From Bacillota bacterium (lineage in GTDB: Bacteria > Bacillota > Clostridia > Monoglobales > Firm-18), in contig JALOAJ010000011.1 of NCBI GenBank assembly GCA_023228885.1, positions 6,092 through 70,091 of the forward strand: 64,000 bases of DNA, given 5' to 3'. A program made the position numbers and the translations under genes. Below the pieces are notes generated by a model that worked only from the letters and a program-made list of their open reading frames with translations, had not been told where the DNA came from and did no database searches. Shown in pieces: positions 1 to 8,817 of the stretch. The stretch's first letter is position 1. Each line of letters starts with the position of its first letter.

Positions 1-1084
1 TTGTACCTTCTTCGTTAATTTCGGGAAGCCCCACATTGACATCTAAAATATGCGCTCCGCAATCTTTTTGATTTAAACCTTCTTCAACAATAAAATCAAA
101 ATCGTCCTCCCTTAGCGCTTGCTTTAAAAGCTTTTTGCCGGTAGGATTTATACGCTCTCCGATAATGGTTGGGCTTTCGCCTATTTCAACAAAACCGCCA
201 TACGATGAAACTAAAGTTTTGCTTTTATATTGGGGGGCGTGAGGGTTGATGGCTTGCGTTTTTTTAATTAACGCTTTAATATGGCTCGGTGTTGTGCCGC
301 AGCAGCCGCCTAAAATGTTTCCACCCAAAAGCGCAAGCTGTTTCATTTGCTCCGCAAATTCTTCCGGCGCTATGTCAAAGTATGTTTCGCCGTCTTTAAC
401 TTTCGGCAACCCCGCGTTGGGGTTAATTATCAAGGGCAAGGAAGAATATTCGCGAAATGTTGAAATAAGTTTTTGCATTTGGCTCGGTCCGCTGCCGCAA
501 TTTACACCTATGGCATCTACCCTTAAACCTTCAAGCAATGCAATCACCGAAACGACATCCGCTCCTGTTAAAAGCTTGCCGTTTTCATCAAAAGTGACGG
601 TGGCGTAAACGGGCAGGTTTGAATTTTCTTTGGCGGCAATTACCGCCGCTTTCAGTTCGTAGGTATCGTTCATTGTTTCAATTAAAATGATATCGGCGCC
701 GCTTTTCACCCCCGCCTTTACCATGGGCGCAAAACAGTTAACGGCATCTTCAAAAGTAAGCTCGCCCAAAGGATAAAGTAGCTTGCCTGTGGGTCCTATA
801 TCAAGCGCAACTTGCTTTTTGCCTGCCGCGTCCCTTGCAAGAGTTACTCCCGCGCAAACGACCTTTTCAACATCGCTTTTCGCCAGCTTAATTGGGTTTG
901 CCCCAAAGGTGTTCGTCTTTATTATGTCGCAGCCGGCGGCTATGTATTGCCTGTGAATGTCACGAATCAGCTCCGGTTGCGTAATATTTAAAAGTTCGGG
1001 CTGCTGCCCCGGCTTTAAACCTTGCGATTGCAGCATGGTGCCCATTGCCCCGTCAAAGTATATAAAACTATTTATTTTGCTCAC
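1..1084 (-). CDS. metH: Homocysteine S-methyltransferase / methionine synthase, N-terminal part (runs off the window)
   Basis: Transfers the methyl group of a folate (via cobalamin in MetH) to homocysteine, giving methionine. The minus strand encodes 361 codons and is still open at base 1. The zinc-ligand motif GGCCGT is visible at residues 259-264 (Cys261, Cys262), with the third ligand in an upstream VNCGSGP motif; the N-terminus has the family motif FDGAMGTMLQ. After the barrel the sequence enters the pterin-binding domain (ESPTIIGERINPTGKK), so this is MetH-like and not a stand-alone MmuM. GTG at 1084 overlaps the last 17 bases of metF, which implies translational coupling. The downstream cobalamin domains are outside the window and cannot be confirmed. 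Confidence 0.9.
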   Translation of the reverse strand, partial: MSKINSFIYFDGAMGTMLQSQGLKPGQQPELLNITQPELIRDIHRQYIAAGCDIIKTNTFGANPIKLAKSDVEKVVCAGVTLARDAAGKKQVALDIGPTGKLLYPLGELTFEDAVNCFAPMVKAGVKSGADIILIETMNDTYELKAAVIAAKENSNLPVYATVTFDENGKLLTGADVVSVIALLEGLRVDAIGVNCGSGPSQMQKLISTFREYSSLPLIINPNAGLPKVKDGETYFDIAPEEFAEQMKQLALLGGNILGGCCGTTPSHIKALIKKTQAINPHAPQYKSKTLVSSYGGFVEIGESPTIIGERINPTGKKLLKQALREDDFDFIVEEGLNQKDCGAHILDVNVGLPEINEEGT

Positions 1085-1949
1085 CCCTTATAATGTGGGA
1101 AACCCCCGCTATTATGCTTTCTGCAATTTCCGGCTTGTTCATGGTGTAAATATGTATACCTTTTACGCCGTTGGAAATAAGGTCAATCACTTGCTCAATG
1201 GCATACGCTATGCCCGCCTGCGCAAGCGCTTTGGGCGAATGCTCGAATCGGTCAAGCATTGCTTTGTATTTCGGGGTTAAAGCCGCACCGGAAAGCTTTG
1301 TCATCTTTCTGATAGATTTAATGTTTGTTACAGGCATTATGCCGGCAATGACCGGGACATTTATATTATTTTGAAACAGGCGGTATAAAAAGTTGTATAA
1401 AACATTATTATCAAAAAACAATTGAGTTATTAAAAAATCGCACCCTGCATCGACTTTTTCTTTCAAGTATGCAATATCGTCTTCCTTATTGGGGTTTTCA
1501 ATATGCCCTTCGGGATAGCATGCGCCGCCTATACAAAAATCATTTGTCTTTTTTAAGTCGCGAATAAGTTGGGCGGCATATTTATAGTGCCGAGGCGGCA
1601 TGTTTTGCATATTGCTTGGCAGGTCGCCCCTTAGCGCAAGTATATTTTTTACTCCCTTTTGGGAAAGTTCGCCTGTTATTGCAGCAATATCGTTCGGCGT
1701 TGAAGAAACACAGGTTAAATGAGCAAGCGCCGTTACATTTAGCTTGTTCTCAATATAATCCGCAATTTGGGCGGTGTTGGTGCTTGTTCCCCCGCCTGCT
1801 CCGTATGTAACGCTCATAAAATCGGGCTGTTGCTCGCTCAGCCGCTTAACGGCAGACAAAACACCGCAAATTTGAGCGTTTTCCTTAGGCGGAAAAACTT
1901 CAAAAGATAATGACACCCTCTTGCTGTTTAACAAATCCTTTATATTCAA
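1068..1949 (-). CDS. metF: Methylenetetrahydrofolate reductase
   Basis: Flavoprotein that reduces 5,10-methylene-THF to 5-methyl-THF, the methyl donor for the overlapping metH. Visible family motifs are SFEVFPPK near the N-terminus (catalytic Glu), ILALRGD, and QLFFDNN. I place the start at TTG 1949 (LNIKDLL): the GAAAGGGTGAG ribosome-binding site lies a normal distance upstream, and the resulting 293 residues match the usual MetF length; a longer frame reaching 2045 would run through the promoter. It is first in a metF-metH operon. The pairing with metH supports one-carbon/methionine synthesis. Confidence 0.93.
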   Translation of the reverse strand: MNIKDLLNSKRVSLSFEVFPPKENAQICGVLSAVKRLSEQQPDFMSVTYGAGGGTSTNTAQIADYIENKLNVTALAHLTCVSSTPNDIAAITGELSQKGVKNILALRGDLPSNMQNMPPRHYKYAAQLIRDLKKTNDFCIGGACYPEGHIENPNKEDDIAYLKEKVDAGCDFLITQLFFDNNVLYNFLYRLFQNNINVPVIAGIMPVTNIKSIRKMTKLSGAALTPKYKAMLDRFEHSPKALAQAGIAYAIEQVIDLISNGVKGIHIYTMNKPEIAESIIAGVSHIIRGEQNK

Positions 1950-2001
1950 TTTTACACTCACCCTTTCAAAAAACGAAACATCCTGCCGCTGTATAACTTG
2001 T

Positions 2002-2030
2002 ATTATAATGCAAAACAGACCGTTTTGCAA
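2002..2030 (-). promoter_or_regulatory. metF-metH promoter
   Basis: On the minus strand TTGCAA (2025-2030) and TATAAT (2002-2007) are separated by 17 bases. The -10 is a consensus match and the -35 matches TTGACA at four of six positions. It lies about 55 bases upstream of the metF start. No S-box or T-box consensus was recognised in the leader. Confidence 0.7.
2009..2029. promoter_or_regulatory. Perfect palindrome between -35 and -10 of metF (candidate operator)
   Basis: TGCAAAAC (2009-2016) and GTTTTGCA (2022-2029) are exact inverted copies around 5 bases. The palindrome fills the promoter spacer, which is the classic position for a repressor site. The cognate regulator is unknown. Confidence 0.6.
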
Positions 2031-2055
2031 CCCAAATTCAGACATTTTTTATCAG

Positions 2056-2108
2056 GCGCAAATAAGCGTTTGCTTTGCGCTATGGTTGCATTGAAATTTG
2101 GTGCAACC
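2056..2108 (-). terminator. Two hairpins after the XRE regulator gene
   Basis: Read on the minus strand, GGTTGCA/TGCAACC (2084-2090 with 2102-2108) and GCGCAAA/TTTGCGC (2056-2062 with 2074-2080) form two stems just past the regulator stop. There is no clean U-tract, so termination is only suggested; they might instead be protein-binding inverted repeats. Confidence 0.35.
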
Positions 2109-2121
2109 TAAAAGACATGCG

Positions 2122-3675
2122 CTATTGCCGCCTCTCACCCTTTTCTTTGACTGCAGCCTTTACTTTTGCGATATATTCCTGCAATCTTTCAATCGTTTTT
2201 TCATTATCGGGATGCTCGTATTTATTTCTGCCCACCGTATGCTTTAAGAAATCCCAAAAAGCGGCAGTAAGCTGGCTTTCGTCAGTAGCTAAAACAACAG
2301 GCGGCTGTGAGGTTTTGGCGACAATTACACCCCTATCCTCGCGACAATAGACGATATAGCGGTCATCCAGCGGTTTGCTGATAATGTGGGCGTGGTAATT
2401 TTCGTTTATTTTTAAAAGATTGATAATATTTTGCATATGCTCTATATAATTTTGCGGCGTGTAACTGATTATCCCGCCTTTCATTAGTATAGACATGTCT
2501 GCTTTCACCTTTTTGTCGAACAAGCTTTTAATATCGGGCAGGGATATAACCTCCGTATAGCTACAAGTGTTTAGCAGCTTTTTGAAGTCGCTCACGCGTG
2601 CTGCATGAACTGCAAGTATTTTTTGCGCTTCGTCCTCTGCCGTATTTTCTAAAAACTTTGTTAAAAGCGTTTTGGGTATTGTTAAAAAGGATAGCGAGGA
2701 TGTTTTTTCCATTGTATTCGCCTCTTTTTTCTCAAACTCCGCCATCATATCTAAAAATGCTTGAATGTTGCAACCGGTAAAAATTTTAAACAGCGGGCGG
2801 CATAACCCTAAGTATTCGTTATATGCCCCCACATAAGCGGTCACCGCCGACTTATCGCGAAATAAGACATTGGCTGCTCCTTTTGTTTTGTCATTTACGC
2901 TATGGGAAATAACCGCCGATGTTTCGGGCGCAATAAACATTGTCTGTTTGAAAATGTTATCCCGCTTTTTCGGATAATAGTATGGTTCAATCAACCCGGT
3001 CATATATAAAGGCATCCACGATGTTATACTTTCCAACATCTCATCAATGCCCCTATCGACAACATGTATAATTTTTATACGGTTTCCCTTGTTTAAAACT
3101 GCGAACATCAACATCCCCCATTGCTGTCTAAAGGTTGGGTCGTCAAGCATCCACGACATTTCCTCGCTCGAATGCAAAAGGAGCGTTTGCGGTTTGTTGC
3201 ATAGCGCCACTTCCGATAAGAATAATATTGCAGCCCGGCGCTTACCCTCTACGCCGTAGTAAACAGATATAACCTCATCGGTGGTTTGAAAAAGACCGGC
3301 AGGAGCGCCCTTTAAAGTTGTATTTTTTGGCGTGAATTCGGAAAGACTGTCCAAAAACCGCACCACCTGCCCGCTTGTTTTTTCTTCTGCCTTTTCTTCA
3401 TCACGGGTAAACCAACCTACGATGGAGCTTGCCAAATTTTCACCGGGAATGGCGCGCATCATTTCGGAAACAATTTTTATGCTTGTATTGTCTGTCAAAT
3501 TCCTCTCGAAGTATTCAGACATAAGATGAAGAAGCTCGGTGTTTTTCGGAATTAGTCGTTTGCCCGTTCTCAGACGGCTGATATATGATGCGTCAAGCGA
3601 CAAACGAAGCGCCATTTGGCTGTTGGTGGTTCTTGTTATTTTCATTAAAAAATCTAATTTTTCAGTAAAACCCAC
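2122..3675 (-). CDS. XRE-type helix-turn-helix regulator with long uncharacterised C-terminal region
   Basis: About 517 residues. Roughly the first 60 residues form a Cro/C1-type HTH: a helix with SQMALRLSLDASYISRLRTG, then a basic patch. I do not recognise a domain in the remaining ~450 residues; they contain no obvious membrane segment or catalytic motif. I chose GTG at 3675 because AGGGGAG lies 7-8 bases upstream; an ATG at 3705 is in frame but has no good ribosome-binding site. The gene is divergent from the giant secreted protease-like gene, and the 221-base gap holds promoters for both plus an inverted repeat, so control of that neighbour, of itself, or of both is a reasonable inference. 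Confidence 0.7.
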   Translation of the reverse strand: MGFTEKLDFLMKITRTTNSQMALRLSLDASYISRLRTGKRLIPKNTELLHLMSEYFERNLTDNTSIKIVSEMMRAIPGENLASSIVGWFTRDEEKAEEKTSGQVVRFLDSLSEFTPKNTTLKGAPAGLFQTTDEVISVYYGVEGKRRAAILFLSEVALCNKPQTLLLHSSEEMSWMLDDPTFRQQWGMLMFAVLNKGNRIKIIHVVDRGIDEMLESITSWMPLYMTGLIEPYYYPKKRDNIFKQTMFIAPETSAVISHSVNDKTKGAANVLFRDKSAVTAYVGAYNEYLGLCRPLFKIFTGCNIQAFLDMMAEFEKKEANTMEKTSSLSFLTIPKTLLTKFLENTAEDEAQKILAVHAARVSDFKKLLNTCSYTEVISLPDIKSLFDKKVKADMSILMKGGIISYTPQNYIEHMQNIINLLKINENYHAHIISKPLDDRYIVYCREDRGVIVAKTSQPPVVLATDESQLTAAFWDFLKHTVGRNKYEHPDNEKTIERLQEYIAKVKAAVKEKGERRQ

Positions 3676-3746
3676 GGATTTTTTCTCCCCTTGCACAGGT
3701 ATCATTGATTTGAATTACTGATGCCTAAACTTAAAAACTTATTCTT

Positions 3747-3775
3747 ATTATATTACACTTTTTTGTTTCGGTCAA
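3747..3775 (-). promoter_or_regulatory. Promoter of the XRE regulator
   Basis: On the minus strand TTGACC (3770-3775) and TATAAT (3747-3752) are separated by 17 bases, about 70 bases upstream of the GTG start. Confidence 0.65.
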
Positions 3776-3793
3776 GGAAAGGTGGCACATTTC

Positions 3794-3811
3794 ATGACAA
3801 CTATTTGTCAT
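3794..3811. promoter_or_regulatory. Inverted repeat in the divergent intergenic region (candidate operator)
   Basis: ATGACAA (3794-3800) and TTGTCAT (3805-3811) are perfect inverted copies around CTAT. The repeat sits between the two divergent promoters, upstream of both -35 boxes. It is a candidate site for the adjacent XRE regulator. Confidence 0.5.
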
Positions 3812-3830
3812 TGACAGTTCTCAACTTGTA

Positions 3831-3860
3831 TTGAAAAAAGGCGCAGATATCCATTATAAT
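3831..3860 (+). promoter_or_regulatory. Promoter of the giant secreted protein
   Basis: TTGAAA (3831-3836), 18-base spacer, TATAAT (3855-3860), about 36 bases before the GTG start, followed by AGGGAGG as ribosome-binding site. Confidence 0.6.
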
Positions 3861-3896
3861 ATATACAGTTTCTAATAGTTCAAGGGAGGAAAAGTT

Positions 3897-6800
3897 GTGA
3901 AAAGCGCAAACATTTTTTCAAAGGGTGTAAGCATTTTATTGGTGGTTTGTTTTTTTGTTGCTTTACCGGCAACGGCAATCGAAGGTCATTTCCCTTTCGA
4001 TGAGCAAGTGCCGGGGGGAGTTGCTCAAAATGATTACTTACAATCGGAAGAAGACCAAAAAGTTATTTTTTCAGGAACGGGCTCCTTTGCTCCTGTGAAG
4101 TCATCTTCGGAACTTAAGAGCTCTCATGAGTTTTTTGTGTCTTATTCAAATTTCTTTTATGATAAAGACGCAGACAAGGAAACATATCATGATGTTAGCT
4201 TTTATGCTAAAATTTCAAGCGGAAAATTGTTTTTGGTTGATGAAGAAAGAAACAATGTTTTTACTGTGAAAAACAGCAGAATTTTTGAAGGCTCCAGCGT
4301 AACGGGCATAGATAAGCCGGGTTTTGTACAATCCAGCCAACCGCGCGTTGAATGCTTGGATAATCCCGAAGATAATATGTCGCACACTATTAAATTCGAG
4401 GTTGATTTTTCCTGCACTAAAAATAAATATACCGTCAGTTTTTTCGTAAGAGTTTTTGACCGACCGCGGTTGGAAATAACCACAAAAGACAGCGAGGGTG
4501 AAACAAGGGTGCATTATAATTCTCACACCTGGCTTCATGCCATCGACGGCGATATTTGGAACTCGAAAATAGACATAGAAGTGGTGCGTGATTCGGAAGA
4601 AAATAACAAGACAGTCCCTGTCCCCGGGGTAAACACAAAAACACGCTTTTTCTGGGGGGATAGAGAAGATGCAAGCGATTCAAGGTGCTTTTTTGACGAT
4701 AATCAACAGGCAACCAGCGATGAGGATGGAATTGCCAGCCTTGTGTATGGCAGTGGCGGAAGCCTTAATTATACGCATACGGTTGGGGTGAGGGCGCCTG
4801 AACTTTATGCTTCTATACATATAGCCAATACCACAGGCGCTGAAACTAAATATTATACCTTCCCAAGCTTGAAGGATTTTAAAGGGGTTATAAATGTTAA
4901 AGTGGTTGACGTTTTAGGAAACCCTGTTCCGGGTTGGCAAGTGCGTTTTTGGGGTGGGGCGGAATACAATAAACAATGGGGCGCAATAAGTGATGAGAAT
5001 GGTATCGCGGCAGTCAGATACCCCAGACAGACTCCGAGCAACGATACTACTGACCTGACCATGACCGTTTTTCCTAAACTTAATATGGTTTGGAATTTAA
5101 CCCAGGTTATAGACAATCCTTCTCGAATTGTGAAAGGGCATAATGCTCCTTTGTACTTATCGCCGACAGTTTATGTTGCACCCGGTTATTTTGAAAAGGA
5201 ATTTTCTCAAATAACAGATGTTTATTTAGAAGTTTATGATTATAACGATGCTGAAAAGCAAACTATAACAAGGTTAGACCCGGCAGGTTACAGAAACGAT
5301 TATAAAGAGTATCCCAACAAAGTAATAGCGGGTGAGCATCGTGCCTATATTAAAGTGCGCCCGGAAGATTTAAACGAAAAACGGTTGGCAATAAGAGCGC
5401 TCGTTAAAAACAAAGATGACGGCGCAAGGGAAGAAGAAGTTATAATCGGAAATATAATAGACCCTGTAAGCGAAAGACAGCTTTACAAGGCGAAAAAAAC
5501 TTTTAACTTTGCATTTTTCCCGCTAAAGGTTGGCAGCGGCAGCGCTACTGCCCATTCAGGAGGGCTTAGAAGCCAAATAAACTTTATTAAAAAAATATTT
5601 CCTGCTCCAATTAATTTCGCAGCCGAAAGCCCTGTGGAAGTTCTTAGAGGGTCGTCATTTACACATAACCTATACCTTAGCAGGATATTTCGTAACTTAG
5701 CCAGATTGCAAAAGACAAGGCTGAAAAAATATGACCTTATTATCGGTGTTACCCCTCCGGGATTTTTAGGAGCCGCAGGGCTGCAGCAAGCCGGAACATT
5801 CGGCATGAATTGGGAGCTTTTCGGCGCAGTTAAAGGCGGTGTTTTAATTGATTCGGATAAAACGCTGCCGCACACAACCTTGCATGAATTTATCCACACA
5901 TTAGGATTTTCGGATGTATATCCTTCAACCGACTGGTTTGGGAACGAATGGCGACCGGCCTCCGCCAATGGACATGATGGCGCTCCTATCAATAATATTG
6001 AAGGGTTTGACCCTCTTTGCGAAGCTATAATGTATGACGCCGCCGCCTTCCCGTGGCCTACCGTAACCGAGTATAACGCTTTGCTTGATTATGCAACGGT
6101 GCCCGACACAAAAAGCACATATAGCTCGATGTCAACTGCCGAGCAAGAGGTGATGCTAATATCCGGCATGATTGAAGATACGCGCTCAAGCTTTAGAAGA
6201 GTTGAGTTAGACCCTGTTGAAACTTATTTCGGAGAGGTTGAGCAAAATACAAGTTATCAAAATTATGACCATCTTTACTTTGTGCAAACGGTAGATGCAT
6301 ACGGCAACTATTTGCATCGTCATTATTTTTCGGATATGGAGCATAACGGCAGGCTTTTTGCAAGCTTTTTTGCGGCGCTGCCAAATGATGAAAAGGCAGT
6401 AGCGGTTGAGGTATGGGAACATCCTCCTTACGGACGAAATTTAAGCCTTTTAAAACGGCATGAATTTTCCGACAGCGCACCTATTTTAAGCAATGTTACA
6501 TTTCCCGCGCCCGGCGACCTTGTAGGGGATTTCACAATAACATGGCAGGCTGCCGGCGGGGAATACTTTACCGGACAGGTGGAAGCAAGCACAGACGGTG
6601 GGGCGTCTTGGAGCATGTTGGCTATGGGAATTCCGAAGAAAAGCTCCGGCAGTTACTCTTATACGGTAAATGCCGCCGACCTTGTCGGTAGCGATAACTA
6701 TAAATTTAAAGTTGTGGTAACAGACGGAATGAAAAAGGTTGAAGCTGTTTCGGACGGCATATATTCGATTCAAGGTTTTGAACAAAAGCCGCAGCTTGTT

Positions 6801-8750
6801 TTTTCAGAGGATGATGCGGAAATAACAGTACATACAAGCCCGGAAACAGAGCAAGTTTTTGCATATGTTGAGCTTGCAAACGAAGGGGATGACTACCTAA
6901 AGATAGAGTTTTTGCAAGATGGCTTGCCGGCGCTATTCCCAACCTTCTTTGAAAGAGAGCACATTATACAGGCGGGGGAAAGGGATATAATCCCAATACC
7001 TTTGCAACTTCCCGAGCGGGAGCCGGACGAGGAATTTGCCGAATACTACTTTGAAATGCATACAAACGATACGGAAAACGAAGTTGTATACTTTACAGTT
7101 AATGTGCATTATACCGAAGATGAACTTGCGCCGTCTCTTGCAAAATTTGCAATATCCCCCAACATTTTAACAGATGGTAAAGTAAAGCAAAATGCGCAAA
7201 TTTATTTTGATGCATATGCCTTATTGGGGCGTAACGATTTAGATGTATCATTATTTATTGAAAATATAAGCACAAAACAAACATTGCTTAACGAAAATAT
7301 GACGGCAAATTATCACAAAGCGGGTATGTACAGCCATTTTTGGAATGTGCAAAAAGCGCCGGAAGGTGAATATGGCGGCTATTTTGCCCTAACGGATACC
7401 AACACAGGGCTTCGGCGGCGTGTGGGCGATTATGATTTCACTTTCTCCATAGAAAGCCCAAACAGCGCCCCCATTTTTACAACCCCGAAATCATTTGAAA
7501 ATTATTTAGGCACAATTGAAAGAGGCGGCGCGATAAATATTCCTTTTACAGTTGTAGATCCGGAAGGCGATGATTTGGAGATTACTTTTTATGCCGACTT
7601 GATAAATGAGGATTTAACGCTTAGCATGACCTCTGCAAACAGCGGCATTATAAGCGGTAGCGTGAATTTTAGCGGTTTGCACACCATATACCTTACAGCC
7701 ACAGATACTCACCAAAACAGCACAGATGTTGCTTTTTACATTGCCGAACTTGAAGATTTGGATATTTTTTCGGTAGAGATTGATGCAAACGACAATAGCT
7801 TTGGGCAGACTTTTGGCGATGGAATTTATCCTAACGGAGAGGTTGTGACGGTAGAGGCGGTACCGGCAAGCAATTTATATGAATTTGACGGTTGGATGGA
7901 GGGTAATAACACAGTCAGCGCCGACGCTAAATATAGCTTTGCCATTACAGGCAATAGGAATTTAGTTGCAAAATTTAGCGAGAAGGAAATCTTTGGATAT
8001 GAAATAGAAAACGGCGAGGTAACTATCACAGTCTTGGAAGAGCGCCTTGCAGATATCGTTATACCAAACGAAATTGAAGGATACCCCGTTACCCGTATTG
8101 ATGACAGGGTGTTTCTTGGGAAAGGTATCCAAAGCGTTAAATTGCCGGAAACATTGACACATATTGGCGAGCAGGCGTTTTCACTTAACAATTTAACCGA
8201 GGTGAGAATCCCCAAAAGCGTTGTTTTCATAGCCGATTATGCTTTTACAGCCAATTGGGATTTAGAAACTGTGGCTATATTTGGCAGTGAAACGGAAATG
8301 GGAGACTATGCGTTTGGCGGCAATGGATATTCCCTTACCATATACGGTATACCTAATTCGACAGCTAAAATATTTGCTGACAATTACCTGCATACCTTCA
8401 AGGACTTAAAGACTTTGCCCGGGCTTACACCGTATGGGATTTCCAACATGGTCTTTAGAAATCAAAATAACCAACCGATTGATGAATATAACCCAAATGT
8501 GCTTTCAAACATAGTTGTTACTGTTTGTGATAATGGTCAAAACCTTGACGGGAGCGTTTTAGCGGTTGGGGTTTACGAAGGCAAAAAACTCAAAAGTATA
8601 GCTTTTAAAGAGGTTAGTTTAAACCAATGGGAATCAGGTGATTATATTGTAAGTGGGTATCTTCAAAAAGGCTACTTCGTAAAAGCGTTTATTTGGAATA
8701 ATGCTGTAAAATTAAAGTCGCTGTCTAATTTGTTTGAAAAGTCAACATAA
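3897..8750 (+). CDS. Giant secreted multidomain protein with metzincin-like protease site
   Basis: 1617 residues. An N-terminal signal peptide (about 1-27, basic start, hydrophobic core, LPATA) predicts export. Two invasin/Big_1-like Ig modules follow (the second contains DVLGNPVPGW and SDENGIAAV). A zinc-protease signature HEFIHTLGFSD lies at residues 663-673, that is HExxHxxGxxD with Asp as third ligand as in snapalysin-type enzymes; AIMYD with Met712 could be the Met-turn. Downstream are Ig/FN3-like and cadherin-like modules, an InlB B-repeat type module (GWMEGNN...AKFSEKE, about 1295-1365) and BspA-type leucine-rich repeats (about 1380-1480). There is no LPxTG or SLH anchor. GTG 3897 follows GGGAGGAAAAGTT. 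Adhesin/protease activity is inferred; the substrate is unknown. Confidence 0.8.
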   Translation: MKSANIFSKGVSILLVVCFFVALPATAIEGHFPFDEQVPGGVAQNDYLQSEEDQKVIFSGTGSFAPVKSSSELKSSHEFFVSYSNFFYDKDADKETYHDVSFYAKISSGKLFLVDEERNNVFTVKNSRIFEGSSVTGIDKPGFVQSSQPRVECLDNPEDNMSHTIKFEVDFSCTKNKYTVSFFVRVFDRPRLEITTKDSEGETRVHYNSHTWLHAIDGDIWNSKIDIEVVRDSEENNKTVPVPGVNTKTRFFWGDREDASDSRCFFDDNQQATSDEDGIASLVYGSGGSLNYTHTVGVRAPELYASIHIANTTGAETKYYTFPSLKDFKGVINVKVVDVLGNPVPGWQVRFWGGAEYNKQWGAISDENGIAAVRYPRQTPSNDTTDLTMTVFPKLNMVWNLTQVIDNPSRIVKGHNAPLYLSPTVYVAPGYFEKEFSQITDVYLEVYDYNDAEKQTITRLDPAGYRNDYKEYPNKVIAGEHRAYIKVRPEDLNEKRLAIRALVKNKDDGAREEEVIIGNIIDPVSERQLYKAKKTFNFAFFPLKVGSGSATAHSGGLRSQINFIKKIFPAPINFAAESPVEVLRGSSFTHNLYLSRIFRNLARLQKTRLKKYDLIIGVTPPGFLGAAGLQQAGTFGMNWELFGAVKGGVLIDSDKTLPHTTLHEFIHTLGFSDVYPSTDWFGNEWRPASANGHDGAPINNIEGFDPLCEAIMYDAAAFPWPTVTEYNALLDYATVPDTKSTYSSMSTAEQEVMLISGMIEDTRSSFRRVELDPVETYFGEVEQNTSYQNYDHLYFVQTVDAYGNYLHRHYFSDMEHNGRLFASFFAALPNDEKAVAVEVWEHPPYGRNLSLLKRHEFSDSAPILSNVTFPAPGDLVGDFTITWQAAGGEYFTGQVEASTDGGASWSMLAMGIPKKSSGSYSYTVNAADLVGSDNYKFKVVVTDGMKKVEAVSDGIYSIQGFEQKPQLVFSEDDAEITVHTSPETEQVFAYVELANEGDDYLKIEFLQDGLPALFPTFFEREHIIQAGERDIIPIPLQLPEREPDEEFAEYYFEMHTNDTENEVVYFTVNVHYTEDELAPSLAKFAISPNILTDGKVKQNAQIYFDAYALLGRNDLDVSLFIENISTKQTLLNENMTANYHKAGMYSHFWNVQKAPEGEYGGYFALTDTNTGLRRRVGDYDFTFSIESPNSAPIFTTPKSFENYLGTIERGGAINIPFTVVDPEGDDLEITFYADLINEDLTLSMTSANSGIISGSVNFSGLHTIYLTATDTHQNSTDVAFYIAELEDLDIFSVEIDANDNSFGQTFGDGIYPNGEVVTVEAVPASNLYEFDGWMEGNNTVSADAKYSFAITGNRNLVAKFSEKEIFGYEIENGEVTITVLEERLADIVIPNEIEGYPVTRIDDRVFLGKGIQSVKLPETLTHIGEQAFSLNNLTEVRIPKSVVFIADYAFTANWDLETVAIFGSETEMGDYAFGGNGYSLTIYGIPNSTAKIFADNYLHTFKDLKTLPGLTPYGISNMVFRNQNNQPIDEYNPNVLSNIVVTVCDNGQNLDGSVLAVGVYEGKKLKSIAFKEVSLNQWESGDYIVSGYLQKGYFVKAFIWNNAVKLKSLSNLFEKST

Positions 8751-8761
8751 AATTAAATTTT

Positions 8762-8802
8762 AAATAACAAAAACCGCTTATTTAAAGCGGTTTTTGTTAT
8801 TT
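8762..8802. terminator. Bidirectional intrinsic terminator between convergent genes
   Basis: An 18-bp perfect stem (8762-8779 with 8785-8802) and 5-base loop, with a CCGCTT/AAGCGG core flanked by A-rich and T-rich arms. It serves the giant protein gene on the plus strand and rnjA on the minus strand. Confidence 0.9.
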
Positions 8803-8817
8803 AACGGCAGTTTTAAA

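Noticed and set aside
1950..2121. Search for an S-box (SAM) riboswitch or T-box before metF
   Set aside because: None of the conserved S-box blocks is present, and the predicted promoter lies only about 55 bases upstream of the start, which leaves no room for an aptamer.
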